A stretch of DNA of 7,127 nt. Origin: Deltaproteobacteria bacterium. GTDB taxonomy: Bacteria; Desulfobacterota; DSM-4660; Desulfatiglandales; Desulfatiglandaceae. The translations under genes and the position numbers were made by a program. Shown piece by piece: positions 1 to 5,863 of this stretch. The stretch's first letter is position 1, and each line of letters opens with the position of its first letter. The DNA lies in the NCBI GenBank assembly GCA_021159825.1, contig JAGHDR010000268.1, positions 1 through 7,127 of the forward strand. Reading direction: 5' to 3'. The notes under the pieces were generated by a model that was not told where the DNA came from, did no database searches, and saw nothing but the letters and a program-made list of their open reading frames with translations.

Positions 1-110
1 ACCTCCACCTTCATGGTAAGCCCGGTGACCACACCCGCCAGCATGAGAAACAGCATGAGCAGATTGGCGGCGACGTGGTTTTTCGCAAACCAGGCGATCA
101 TCCCTTTCAT
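1..110 (-). CDS. RND efflux pump permease (AcrB/MexB-type), N-terminal fragment
   Basis: This is the first 36 codons of an inner-membrane pump that would use the proton gradient to drive substrates out through an adaptor and an outer-membrane channel. The start is ATG at 110-108, overlapping the adaptor's TGA (109-107) in an ATGA junction, which implies translational coupling. A GGAGG lies inside the adaptor's end (121-125), 10 bases upstream. The visible protein begins MKGMIAWFAKNHVAANLLML and runs on as a hydrophobic segment followed by MKVE. This is the usual start of an AcrB-type protein: a short cytoplasmic helix, the first membrane span, then the periplasmic strand. The rest lies outside the window, so catalytic residues and substrate class cannot be judged. 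Family assignment rests on this N-terminus plus the adaptor and channel genes upstream. Confidence 0.85.
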   Translation of the reverse strand, partial: MKGMIAWFAKNHVAANLLMLFLMLAGVVTGLTMKVE

Positions 111-1297
111 CCCTGATCTTCCTCCCTTTGCAGCACGGGGCGAATTATCATACCGTCGGTAACGGTTTTGAGGGGGGATATGACGATCTGATCCCCGCTT
201 TTAAGCCCCTTTCGGATCTGCACCTGTTCCCCTTCGATTCTTGCCACCCGGACCTTTCGAAAATGGAGCCGATCATCCGAGTCCACCACCCATACGATCC
301 CCCCCTGATGAAGGGCGCTGCGAGGAATAACCGCCAGATCAGGTATTTGACGCCCCTTGATTTCGACCCTGACAAAAAGCCCCGCCGCCAGAGGCGGCCT
401 GGCGGCATAGGGTTTGTTCACACGGACCACCACCCGGACCATTCGGGTCCGTTCATCGATCTTTCCCTCGGCACGGACCACACGCCCCTCCCAGGTACAG
501 TCCCTTCCCGCAAAGCGCACCCGAACCGTTGCCACAGCCCCCGGTCCATTTCCCGGCGTAAACCCGGGCACGTGAAACCAGAACAGGCTCTCATCTTCCA
601 GCGGCACCACAATTTCCGCCACATCGGTGGAAAAAAGGGTCGCCAACTCTTCACCGACCCTCACATACTGCCCCAGACCCACATCTTCCACTTCCACCCG
701 GCCATTAAAAGGGGCTTTGATCTCTGTCCGCTCTAGGGCCAGCAGCGCATTTCTTAAACCGGCCTGATCGGCCGCCAGCTTGGCTTTTGCCGCCGCCAGT
801 TGGGGCTGTTTCAGCACCAGGGCCGACGGTTCTCTAGCCTTTCCCCCGGCATCATCGAGATAAAGTTGATCCGATTCTTCCTTTGCCGCTTCGGTTTCTT
901 CCTCCGCCAAACGAAGAAAACTCTGAGCATTTTTCACTTTGGATTCCTGCAGGGTCGCCGCCAACCGATAATCCTCGGGCTCGATGCGCAACAGGGTCTC
1001 TCCTTTCTTGAAGGCGCCCCCATTAATCATGGCCGGAGACAGAAAAACCACTTTGCCGCTCACCTGAGGCGCCAGATCAATCTCTTTGACGGGTCTGACC
1101 GTCCCTTCCCCTCGAATGACCATGGCCTTTGAGGTGGTATGCACCACCATGGTTCGAACCATGGGCAACGGTGTCACTATTTTCTTCTTTTTCATCTGGG
1201 ACTTGCTTTCAATGAGTTTTACCATTCCGAAAGCGCCCAAGGCGATCAGGATGATGGTAAGAAAGACCTGGATGATTCTTTTTTTTGTGTTGCTCAT
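107..1297 (-). CDS. HlyD/AcrA-family periplasmic adaptor of an RND efflux system
   Basis: This 396-residue membrane fusion protein would link the inner-membrane pump to an outer-membrane channel. From the chosen start: a basic N-terminus and a membrane anchor (about residues 5-26, no lipobox), a biotinyl-lipoyl half domain (about 63-106, with GEGTVRP and APQVSGKV), a coiled-coil hairpin rich in Ala, Glu and Leu (about 109-191), the returning lipoyl half (IKAPFNGRV, about 193-201), then beta-barrel and membrane-proximal domains ending in EEDQG. The reading frame is open to 1351, but the first 18 codons come from a palindromic repeat (1307-1368). I therefore start at the ATG at 1297-1295, where MSNTKKR and the anchor begin. 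Only a weak GGAA sits before this ATG. The stop overlaps the pump start. The gene appears intact. Confidence 0.9.
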   Translation of the reverse strand: MSNTKKRIIQVFLTIILIALGAFGMVKLIESKSQMKKKKIVTPLPMVRTMVVHTTSKAMVIRGEGTVRPVKEIDLAPQVSGKVVFLSPAMINGGAFKKGETLLRIEPEDYRLAATLQESKVKNAQSFLRLAEEETEAAKEESDQLYLDDAGGKAREPSALVLKQPQLAAAKAKLAADQAGLRNALLALERTEIKAPFNGRVEVEDVGLGQYVRVGEELATLFSTDVAEIVVPLEDESLFWFHVPGFTPGNGPGAVATVRVRFAGRDCTWEGRVVRAEGKIDERTRMVRVVVRVNKPYAARPPLAAGLFVRVEIKGRQIPDLAVIPRSALHQGGIVWVVDSDDRLHFRKVRVARIEGEQVQIRKGLKSGDQIVISPLKTVTDGMIIRPVLQREEDQG

Positions 1298-1306
1298 GAT
1301 ATTTCC

Positions 1307-1333
1307 GGGCGGACACATAGGTCCGCCCCTACC
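1307..1333. repeat. Palindromic GC-rich repeat, copy 1
   Basis: The sequence GGGCGGAC, then six bases (ACATAG), then GTCCGCCC forms a perfect 8-base-pair hairpin (1307-1314 with 1321-1328), followed by CTACC. A second, degenerate copy lies 7 bases further on. On the transcribed strand the hairpin ends 9 bases before the adaptor's ATG, so it abuts the ribosome-binding region. The unit resembles dispersed GTAGGGGCG-type palindromic repeats that I recall from many bacterial genomes. Copy number in this genome cannot be seen here. Confidence 0.75.
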
Positions 1334-1340
1334 TTTCTTT

Positions 1341-1368
1341 CGGTCGGACACGCAGGTCGCCCCTACCG
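1341..1368. repeat. Palindromic GC-rich repeat, degenerate copy 2
   Basis: This is a second unit in the same orientation as the one at 1307-1333. It shares CGGACAC, AGGTC and GCCCCTACC but has lost one C in the right arm and carries T for G in the left arm, so the hairpin is imperfect. The two units are spaced as a near-tandem pair in the 98-base gap between the outer-membrane factor and adaptor genes. Confidence 0.65.
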
Positions 1369-1395
1369 TTCAACAGTTTGACAACCGATTCCCCA

Positions 1396-2860
1396 TCACC
1401 AGATCGTATAAAACGCCACCCCTTCCGTTTCGTTCCCTTTGACCGGGGGCAACACTGCCCAACCACCCCCCAGGGCCCGGTGCAGGGTCACGCGATTTGC
1501 CAGGATGGTTAACTCCACCCGCAGCAATTGATCCTCCGCCTGAAATCGCGTCTGTTGGGCATTTAATACGGTCAGATAATCCACCAGACCGCGCAAATAT
1601 CGAGATTCCGCCACCCGTTGGGTGGCACGGGCTTCCACCACAAAGCTCAAAACATCTTCACGACGCTCAATCTGTTTTTTTCGGGTCAGCAGCGCATTTT
1701 CCACTTCTCTGAAAGCGTCCAGAACCGATTTTCGATAGATTGCTACCCCCTGGGTGTATCGTGCTTCAGCGGCCCGTTGATTGGCCTTTAATCGACCGGC
1801 ATCGAAAAGCGGTTGCGCCAGCCCCGCGGCCAGGCTCCACGCGGCTCCGGGCGTAAAGAGGTTGAACAATTCTTCTGGAATAGCCGTAACTGCCCGTCAG
1901 GCTGATGCTGGGAAAGCGGCTGGCCTTGGCCACGCCAATCTGCGCATTCAAGGACTTCAACCGGGCTTGGGCAGCCCTTATATCCGGTCTGCGCAACAGG
2001 AGTTCACTGGGTAGACCGGGCGGTACGGGCCTGAGCTTCTTATAGTAGTCTTCCGGTTGGGGATAAGGTTTGCGGGTTTTGGGATATTCCCCCATAATCA
2101 CCGCAAGCCCCTGTTGTGCCGCACCCAGTTCCTGCCTGAGTTGCGGCAGATTGCCCTTCGCCTGGTTCAGGGTTCGCCGGGCCTGCCTGAGATCCAGGAT
2201 ACTGGTCAACCCCCGATTGTAACGCCGCTCCACAAATGTAACGCTTGCCCGGTAATTTTTCAGGCTTTGAAGGGTGATCTGGATTCTTCTTTCAATGGAT
2301 TGGATTTGCAGATAAAGGCTGACCGCCTCGGCCACCAGGCTCTGGGACAGGGTCAAGCGATTCTCTTCCTCCTGCAACAGTAACGCGCGGGAGGATTCCT
2401 CAGCACGGGCATACTTGCCCCACAGGTCCATCTCAAAGGATGCCGGCAACGAAAGGCCGTATTGGTTCACGGTTCCACCCATGGGAACTCCCGGACCGAG
2501 AATGGATTCCGGCTCATGCTGTCGTTGGGCGCTGCCCTTCAACCCCACGGAAGGAAAGCGATCCGCCCGGGTCCGGATCACCTGATATTGCAGTTCGAGG
2601 ATACGTGCTGCCGCCTGCTGAAGGTTCGGATTGTTCTTAAGCACCTTTCCCACCAGGCCATTGATTTCCGGGTCACCAAAGACCTCCCACCACCGGTCTT
2701 CCGGAACAACAACTGTCGCATTTTCAGGCCGATACTGAAACGTCTCCGGCTGGTCCATTTGAAGCGCAGGCTTCTTGAAATCCGGACCCATTTTCATGCA
2801 CCCAGCCGTCCATAAACAGAAAGCCGCCAATAACCCGCAAAGCGCCCCGGATAGTCTCAT
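1396..2860 (-). pseudogene. Outer-membrane factor lipoprotein (OprM/NodT family), frameshifted
   Basis: This gene would encode the TolC-like outer-membrane channel of the efflux system. The N-terminal frame (from 2860) has a signal peptide with cysteine at residue 21 (WTAGC), then MKMGPDFKKP, the usual mature start of this family, and the internal LLLRRPDIRAAQ and FPSISLTGSYGYS motifs. After residue 328 homology moves to another frame. There EELFNLFTPGAAWSL, then LAAGLAQPLFDAG and DAFREVENALL, complete the second half, ending at 1396. The break is at about 1876. Family spacing (G-Y-x-S-x-x-L) suggests two bases were lost, although one extra base is also possible. Joined, the two parts give about 488 residues, normal for the family. 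Unshifted, the frame runs 36 more unrelated residues to 1766. The start has a strong AAGGAG and overlaps the repressor remnant's TGA as ATGA. A sequencing error is not excluded. Confidence 0.85.
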
Positions 2861-3122
2861 GGAACGGCTCCTTCCCCAGCGCCATTCAAACCGCTGAGGC
2901 TGAATTGAACCACATGGTTAACCAGTTCATCCTTAAACCGGTCATCATATTCCATGCCCGTAACCTGCATCACCGGATTTCCGGCAAAGCGGCTAGATTA
3001 CAACAAGCTGCCTGGGTTATTTCTCGAATGGTCACCGCATAGAAACCTCGCTTCGCAAACAGGGCCTCGGCTTCATATAGAATCCGGTCTTTTGGAATAT
3101 TGACCTTTGTGGTCCCAGCCAT
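2857..3122 (-). pseudogene. TetR-family repressor with a large internal deletion
   Basis: The N-terminal part starts at ATG 3122-3120, with GGAGG (3133-3137) 10 bases upstream. It reads as a TetR helix-turn-helix: IPKDRILYEAEALFAKRGF, then AVTIREITQAACCNLAA. It then meets a stop at 2972-2970, leaving only 50 residues. In a different frame, about 2990 to 2857, the sequence reads SRFAGNPVMQVTGMEY, then DELVNHVVQFSLSGLNGAG, which looks like the last helices of a TetR ligand domain. Full-length relatives are about 200-220 residues, so roughly 350-400 bases are missing between the two parts, and the join is out of frame (263 bases between codon starts). The cysteine where Gly is usual in the HTH turn (AACCN) suggests further drift. 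The remnant TGA still overlaps the channel gene's ATG. The gene would have been the local repressor of the efflux operon. Confidence 0.8.
2868..2873 (-). promoter_or_regulatory. Ribosome-binding site of the outer-membrane factor gene
   Basis: AAGGAG on the minus strand lies 7 bases before the ATG at 2860 and fixes that start. It sits inside the last codons of the TetR remnant, as expected for coupled genes. Confidence 0.7.
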
Positions 3123-3312
3123 GCCGTTTAAACCTCCATTTGTTTGAATGCCAAGCGCTTTTTCCCCGGCTTTCTGTCATACCAAGAAAAAAAGCACCGC
3201 CATAAGATCATTACAGGCTGGAAAAAGACGGACTAGAAAATCGCTCCCACCGCCATCAAGACGTCAATTTCCGATTCCGCATATCCATTTCCCATATTTT
3301 TGAAAAGTCTCA
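3123..3312. other. Intergenic region upstream of the TetR-efflux operon
   Basis: This 190-base gap should contain the operon's promoter and the terminator of the DUF2752 gene, but I see no convincing -35/-10 pair and no stem with a T-run. It does hold an AAGCGCTT palindrome (3153-3160), a distant inverted pair CTTTTTCC/GGAAAAAG (3158-3165 and 3220-3227), and a 9-base direct repeat CACCGCCAT (3195-3203 and 3248-3256). None has a proven role. Confidence 0.3.
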
Positions 3313-3750
3313 CTATGTCAGCCCAAAACTGATTCGATACACCCAATTGATGAAAAACAAGCCACCGATAATCCACCAGGTATAAACCGATTTACAAAGC
3401 GGGTAAAGCCCGGATTTCATTTTAATCCCCAACAGAAGCGCAGTGGAATGCCAGGCAAAAAAGATGACCAGCAAACCATAAACCCCCAGCGAAAGAGGAC
3501 AATTGCGAACCGCAAAATACCATTCACCTGCTGAAAGGGCCCAGAAAGAGCGGGTAAATCCACAAAACGGGCACGGAAAACCGGTCACATACAGGAAAGC
3601 GCACTTCATGAGAGGAAGGTCATGGTAGGAAACCCAGGTTGGCAAAAACAATCCTAAACCGGTCAACAAGGCAATGGGCAGATGCGCCACCACCACATCC
3701 CAGTAAGAATCGGGCCTGGTCCATTTCGTGTTGCCGGTTACATGATACAT
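3313..3750 (-). CDS. DUF2752 family small membrane protein
   Basis: This 145-residue integral membrane protein carries the DUF2752 signature: KCAFLYVTGFPCPFCGFTRS at about residues 49-68, followed by WALSAGEWYFAVRNCPL. The hallmark CPFCGFTR is at 60-67, with an additional Cys at 50. Hydrophobic spans lie at about 22-40, 88-108 and 122-140. The biochemical function of the family is not known to me. The paired cysteines next to a membrane segment could be redox-active or metal-binding, which is only inference. I chose ATG 3750-3748. No good ribosome site precedes it, and the frame stays open upstream to a possible GTG at 3801, so the start is less certain than the identity. Its neighbours (toxin gene upstream, efflux repressor downstream) give no functional clue. 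Confidence 0.8.
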   Translation of the reverse strand: MYHVTGNTKWTRPDSYWDVVVAHLPIALLTGLGLFLPTWVSYHDLPLMKCAFLYVTGFPCPFCGFTRSFWALSAGEWYFAVRNCPLSLGVYGLLVIFFAWHSTALLLGIKMKSGLYPLCKSVYTWWIIGGLFFINWVYRISFGLT

Positions 3751-3816
3751 GAGGATTACTTTGTCTTTCTGACACGGAGCCTGCCATTCTGAAACACACA
3801 GAAGCCGTTATAAAAG

Positions 3817-3829
3817 AGCAGGTTCTGCT
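3817..3829 (-). terminator. Weak stem-loop at the end of the toxin gene
   Basis: On the minus strand AGCAG-AAC-CTGCT forms a 5-base-pair stem with a 3-base loop, followed by CTTTTA. It begins at the toxin's stop codon. The stem is short and the T-run interrupted, so this is a weak terminator candidate at best. Confidence 0.3.
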
Positions 3830-4119
3830 TACACCCTGTCCCGCCAGTAATTTGGACGTCTTCGAAGATCGGCAACAGCGATAATGCGAACGTAATCAGA
3901 CTTCACCTGACAGATGATGCCAAAGGGGAATCGGCTGACCAGACAGCGGCGTGTATTCTTGGACATAGGCGACCACGCGTCAGGGAACTGAATGACACGT
4001 GTAATTGCAACGTAAACCTCTTGGGCGAACTCCAAACCAAGTCCGGATCGAGCGTCTTCATAGTATTCGATGGCCCTATCAAACTCTGTTTCCGCATCCT
4101 CATGGAAATAAAATTTCAT
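3829..4119 (-). CDS. RelE/ParE-family toxin of a type II toxin-antitoxin pair
   Basis: This 96-residue protein has the RelE/ParE pattern: an N-terminal beta strand (MKFYFHEDAETEFDRAIEYY), two helices, then the C-terminal sheet with RRCLVSRFPFGIICQV (about 57-72) and VRIIAVADLRRRPNYWRDR (77-95). Family members either cut mRNA on the ribosome or poison gyrase. The sequence alone does not say which. The Arg-rich segment and the PNYW motif are the conserved features. ATG 4119-4117 overlaps the antitoxin's stop (ATGA), so the pair is translationally coupled with the antitoxin first. Length and motifs are normal, so it appears intact. It would be controlled with the antitoxin. Confidence 0.88.
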   Translation of the reverse strand: MKFYFHEDAETEFDRAIEYYEDARSGLGLEFAQEVYVAITRVIQFPDAWSPMSKNTRRCLVSRFPFGIICQVKSDYVRIIAVADLRRRPNYWRDRV

Positions 4120-4349
4120 TTTCCGTACTTTGCTCGGATCTTGGAGAAAACCTCCTCGCCGGGGACGAGCCTAGCCTCACCGGTTTCGATTTTGGATATG
4201 CGACGCTCCGCCTCTTCTGCCCAAAGGCGATCAATATCCTCATCTATTGGCGAATTGAGGCTTGTTATGAGCTTCTCCACCAAATTCAGACGGATGTCTG
4301 CTGGAAGCGAAAGGGCTTCTTCAATAACTCTGTCAGGCATAGTTGTCAT
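4116..4349 (-). CDS. Addiction-module antitoxin (Unstab_antitox / TIGR02574 type)
   Basis: This 77-residue protein matches the addiction module component family usually found before a RelE/ParE toxin. It has an N-terminal helix (MTTMPDRVIEEALSLPADIR), LVEKLITSLNSPIDEDIDRL (about 24-43), then WAEEAERRISKIETGEARLVPGEEVFSKIRAKY. The middle LNSP segment and the late W-x-E-E-x-x-R-R motif are typical of the family. It would bind and neutralise the toxin through its C-terminal part and be degraded quickly. The start at 4349 is supported by AAAGGAG 7 bases upstream (4357-4363). The internal Met4 (4340) is less likely. The stop overlaps the toxin's start. Confidence 0.88.
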   Translation of the reverse strand: MTTMPDRVIEEALSLPADIRLNLVEKLITSLNSPIDEDIDRLWAEEAERRISKIETGEARLVPGEEVFSKIRAKYGK

Positions 4350-4356
4350 GATATAA

Positions 4357-4363
4357 CTCCTTT
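4357..4363 (-). promoter_or_regulatory. Ribosome-binding site of the antitoxin gene
   Basis: AAAGGAG on the minus strand sits 7 bases before the ATG at 4349. It is a strong site and decides between Met1 and Met4 as the start. Confidence 0.7.
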
Positions 4364-4371
4364 ACCGTGCC

Positions 4372-4400
4372 ATTGTTACACTTGAAACTATGTGAAGCAA
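4372..4400 (-). promoter_or_regulatory. Possible sigma-70-type promoter of the toxin-antitoxin pair
   Basis: On the minus strand TTGCTT (4400-4395), 17 bases, then AACAAT (4377-4372), with TG one base before the -10 (extended -10 type). The hexamers match the consensus only 3 of 6 and 4 of 6, so the call rests on spacing, the TGn and position just ahead of the antitoxin. Confidence 0.35.
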
Positions 4401-4411
4401 TACTGAGAGCA

Positions 4412-4447
4412 GAATGTGCGAGTTGACCGTAATCAACCCGCGCATTC
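4412..4447. repeat. 36-base near-perfect inverted repeat upstream of the toxin-antitoxin pair
   Basis: GAATGTGCGAGTTGA (4412-4426), a 6-base loop CCGTAA, then TCAACCCGCGCATTC (4433-4447): 13 of 15 positions pair, and in RNA one of the other two is a G-U wobble. It lies just upstream of the putative antitoxin promoter. No T-run follows on either strand, so it is not a standard terminator. It could be an operator bound by the antitoxin complex, an RNA-stabilising hairpin, or a dispersed repeat. Confidence 0.75.
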
Positions 4448-4507
4448 GCGCCGGAGGGACGACCGTTCGGATGTAAAGCAACGGAGAAACAGCCCATCCC
4501 CCACGGC

Positions 4508-4533
4508 CCTGATATCCATTTCAGCCTATCAGG
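4508..4533. repeat. Stem-loop at the end of the polytopic membrane protein gene
   Basis: CCTGATA (4508-4514) and TATCAGG (4527-4533) are perfect 7-base inverted arms around a 12-base loop, spanning the stop codon of the upstream membrane gene. There is no T-run after it on the minus strand, so it may protect an mRNA end rather than terminate. Confidence 0.4.
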
Positions 4534-5146
4534 AGTCCAGAGGTTCGACAGCGTTACCGTCAAAAATCTCCCGGTATGCCACCATCAGGATACAAACCTG
4601 AATGGGCAGCGTAAAAACGACACCGATCCCGCAGGCGACTGCGCCGATGCTGCCAATAAGGTTGGATACAATGGAAAAGCCCAGGAAAGGCCAGAAGTTG
4701 CGCTTCACCATGTTGAAGCTTTCAACGGAAGCCGGCCAGAACTCCATATTCCGATCAACGATCAGAAACATGCCGAACATCAGCAGCGCATGGGCCACAA
4801 AAATAACGAAAAGCGATGCCACTTGACCGATACAGGGAACAAGACCCAGGACAAGGCTCACCAAAAAGATGGCAATCCCCCAAACGACGAAAAAAAGGAA
4901 GCTATTCAGAAAAAAATCAAAACCCTTCAGAAGGGTTCCGACCTCGGGTTTCGGTTCCTTCCGGTCTTGCAATTGAAAGACAATGAGAAGAACACCTGCG
5001 GCCATGGGTCCGGCAAGGGCCCCTACCGTAATGGCACTGACAATTACGGCAATCAGGGAGACCAGCACAAGGATACCGAAATTTTCCTTGTACAGGTTGA
5101 ACCCCTCTTCAATCCACTCACCAAACTTGACGTCAACCTTGTCCAT
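4529..5146 (-). CDS. Polytopic inner-membrane protein of unknown function
   Basis: This 205-residue protein has a short charged N-terminus (DVKFGEWIEEGFNLYKENF), which would pack on the cytoplasmic face. Hydrophobic spans follow at about residues 23-56 (probably two), 78-103, 108-130 and 153-192 (probably two). Between them are polar loops including QLQDRKEPKPE and VDRNMEFWPASVESFNMVKRNF. The pattern of an amphipathic start, FWPAxExS before the last spans and a final AYREIF resembles the loosely defined DUF975/DUF2189-type membrane proteins. I cannot fix the family, and no enzymatic motif is visible. The start at 5146 is supported by AAGGGGG (5160-5154), 7 bases upstream. It lies 70 bases after the LysM lipoprotein gene on the same strand with no clear terminator between them, so the two may be co-transcribed. 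Confidence 0.8.
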   Translation of the reverse strand: MDKVDVKFGEWIEEGFNLYKENFGILVLVSLIAVIVSAITVGALAGPMAAGVLLIVFQLQDRKEPKPEVGTLLKGFDFFLNSFLFFVVWGIAIFLVSLVLGLVPCIGQVASLFVIFVAHALLMFGMFLIVDRNMEFWPASVESFNMVKRNFWPFLGFSIVSNLIGSIGAVACGIGVVFTLPIQVCILMVAYREIFDGNAVEPLDS

Positions 5147-5216
5147 TTGTATCCCCCTTTCAAAAACTTATCAATTAAAATGGTGAATGCTCGTTCAAAA
5201 TGGCACTTCATTGATT

Positions 5217-5678
5217 TTATTCAGGAAAAACAAGGATTTTTTCTCCCGGGTACAAGACTGTTTTTGTGGTCATCTTGTTCAATCCACACAACTGATCAAC
5301 GGTCATATCGTGGCTCTGCGCGATACGAAACAGGCTGTCACCCTTCGCGACAACATAGTATTTATGTTTGCCTTTCTTCCGGGTCGCCGCAGCCATGGTC
5401 CGGCTTCCGGATTTCTTCTTTGAAGCCGGCGCAAGACGTGCGGTAATGGCCCGCTCCCAGGCGTCCATGGATTGCTGGACTTTTTGGAACTCTACTTCCA
5501 GAAACCCTACCCTTTTCAAAGATTTTTCAATGTTTACAAGCCTGTCCTCGATCTTCTCAAGCCTTGATTTGATGGAACTGACATCCTTGGATACATTTTC
5601 ATCTGAACATCCGGAAAAACCACCAACAAAAATAACAACCAACAGGATAGTGTAAAACATGCCAAGGCATTTCTTCAT
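5217..5678 (-). CDS. LysM-domain lipoprotein with coiled coil
   Basis: This 153-residue protein would be an envelope protein anchored by lipid that binds peptidoglycan. From the chosen start it has a signal peptide with cysteine at residue 24 (GGFSGC). A heptad-rich coiled coil follows (about 30-80, IKSRLEKIEDRLVNIEKSL), then a basic linker (KKKSGSRTMAAATRKKGKHK), then one LysM domain (about 106-151). The LysM shows YYVVAKGDSLFRIAQ, LCGLNKM and LYPGEKILVF, all standard positions. The Phe at -3 of the lipobox is unusual, so lipidation is probable but not certain. The frame is open to 5711, but the 11 extra residues are polar and AAGGAA lies 6 bases before the ATG at 5678, so I use that start. 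No catalytic domain is attached, so the protein may be a wall anchor or scaffold. Confidence 0.88.
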   Translation of the reverse strand: MKKCLGMFYTILLVVIFVGGFSGCSDENVSKDVSSIKSRLEKIEDRLVNIEKSLKRVGFLEVEFQKVQQSMDAWERAITARLAPASKKKSGSRTMAAATRKKGKHKYYVVAKGDSLFRIAQSHDMTVDQLCGLNKMTTKTVLYPGEKILVFPE

Positions 5679-5684
5679 TATGGG

Positions 5685-5690
5685 TTCCTT
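5685..5690 (-). promoter_or_regulatory. Ribosome-binding site deciding the LysM lipoprotein start
   Basis: AAGGAA on the minus strand (part of AAGGAAAGGAA) is 6 bases before ATG 5678. It favours this start over the upstream ATG at 5711. Confidence 0.65.
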
Positions 5691-5714
5691 TCCTTGCGGA
5701 TTTAATTTCATGGA

Positions 5715-5744
5715 AGATTAACCATTTTCAAAGCTTCAGGTCAA
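5715..5744 (-). promoter_or_regulatory. Possible promoter of the LysM lipoprotein gene
   Basis: On the minus strand TTGACC (5744-5739) matches the -35 consensus at 5 of 6. A poor -10 (TTAATC or TAATCT, 5721-5715) follows after 17-18 bases. The -35 is good and the -10 weak. Confidence 0.3.
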
Positions 5745-5806
5745 TCCATTTTTTTCAACCGGTAAGACGTCAATGCATCACAGGACAAGAGGCATCGCAC
5801 CCTCAC

Positions 5807-5835
5807 TTGAATTTAGTGATAGGGGATGTTAAAAT
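5807..5835 (+). promoter_or_regulatory. Sigma-70-type promoter of the serine hydrolase gene
   Basis: TTGAAT (5807-5812), exactly 17 bases, then TAAAAT (5830-5835). The hexamers match 4 of 6 and 5 of 6. A transcript would begin near 5842, about 20 bases before the preferred start codon at 5864. Confidence 0.55.
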
Positions 5836-5863
5836 GGCAAAAACGTAAAAAATGGAGCACGCC

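Noticed and set aside
128..736. Plus-strand open frame of 202 codons
   Set aside because: It is antisense to the adaptor gene, whose domains are clear. Its protein is rich in Pro, His and Arg with no recognisable domain.
1298..1351. N-terminal 18-codon extension of the adaptor
   Set aside because: It is translated from the palindromic repeat, and the membrane anchor begins properly at the ATG at 1297.
1766..1869. Continuation of the outer-membrane factor's first frame beyond the frameshift
   Set aside because: The 36 extra residues are Arg-rich and unlike the family, while the other frame carries the expected second half.
3195..3256. 9-base direct repeat CACCGCCAT
   Set aside because: Only two short copies 44 bases apart. 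There are no further units, so it is neither a CRISPR array nor a clear target-site duplication.
4333..4563. Minus-strand open frame of 76 codons between the membrane protein and antitoxin genes
   Set aside because: It overlaps both neighbours and runs through the 36-base inverted repeat. It has no good ribosome site and no recognisable domain, so it is probably an artefact, possibly of a dispersed repeat.
4790..5446. Plus-strand open frame of 218 codons
   Set aside because: It is antisense to both the membrane protein and the LysM lipoprotein, and the composition is low-complexity and polar. The opposite-strand genes have signal peptide, LysM and membrane spans.
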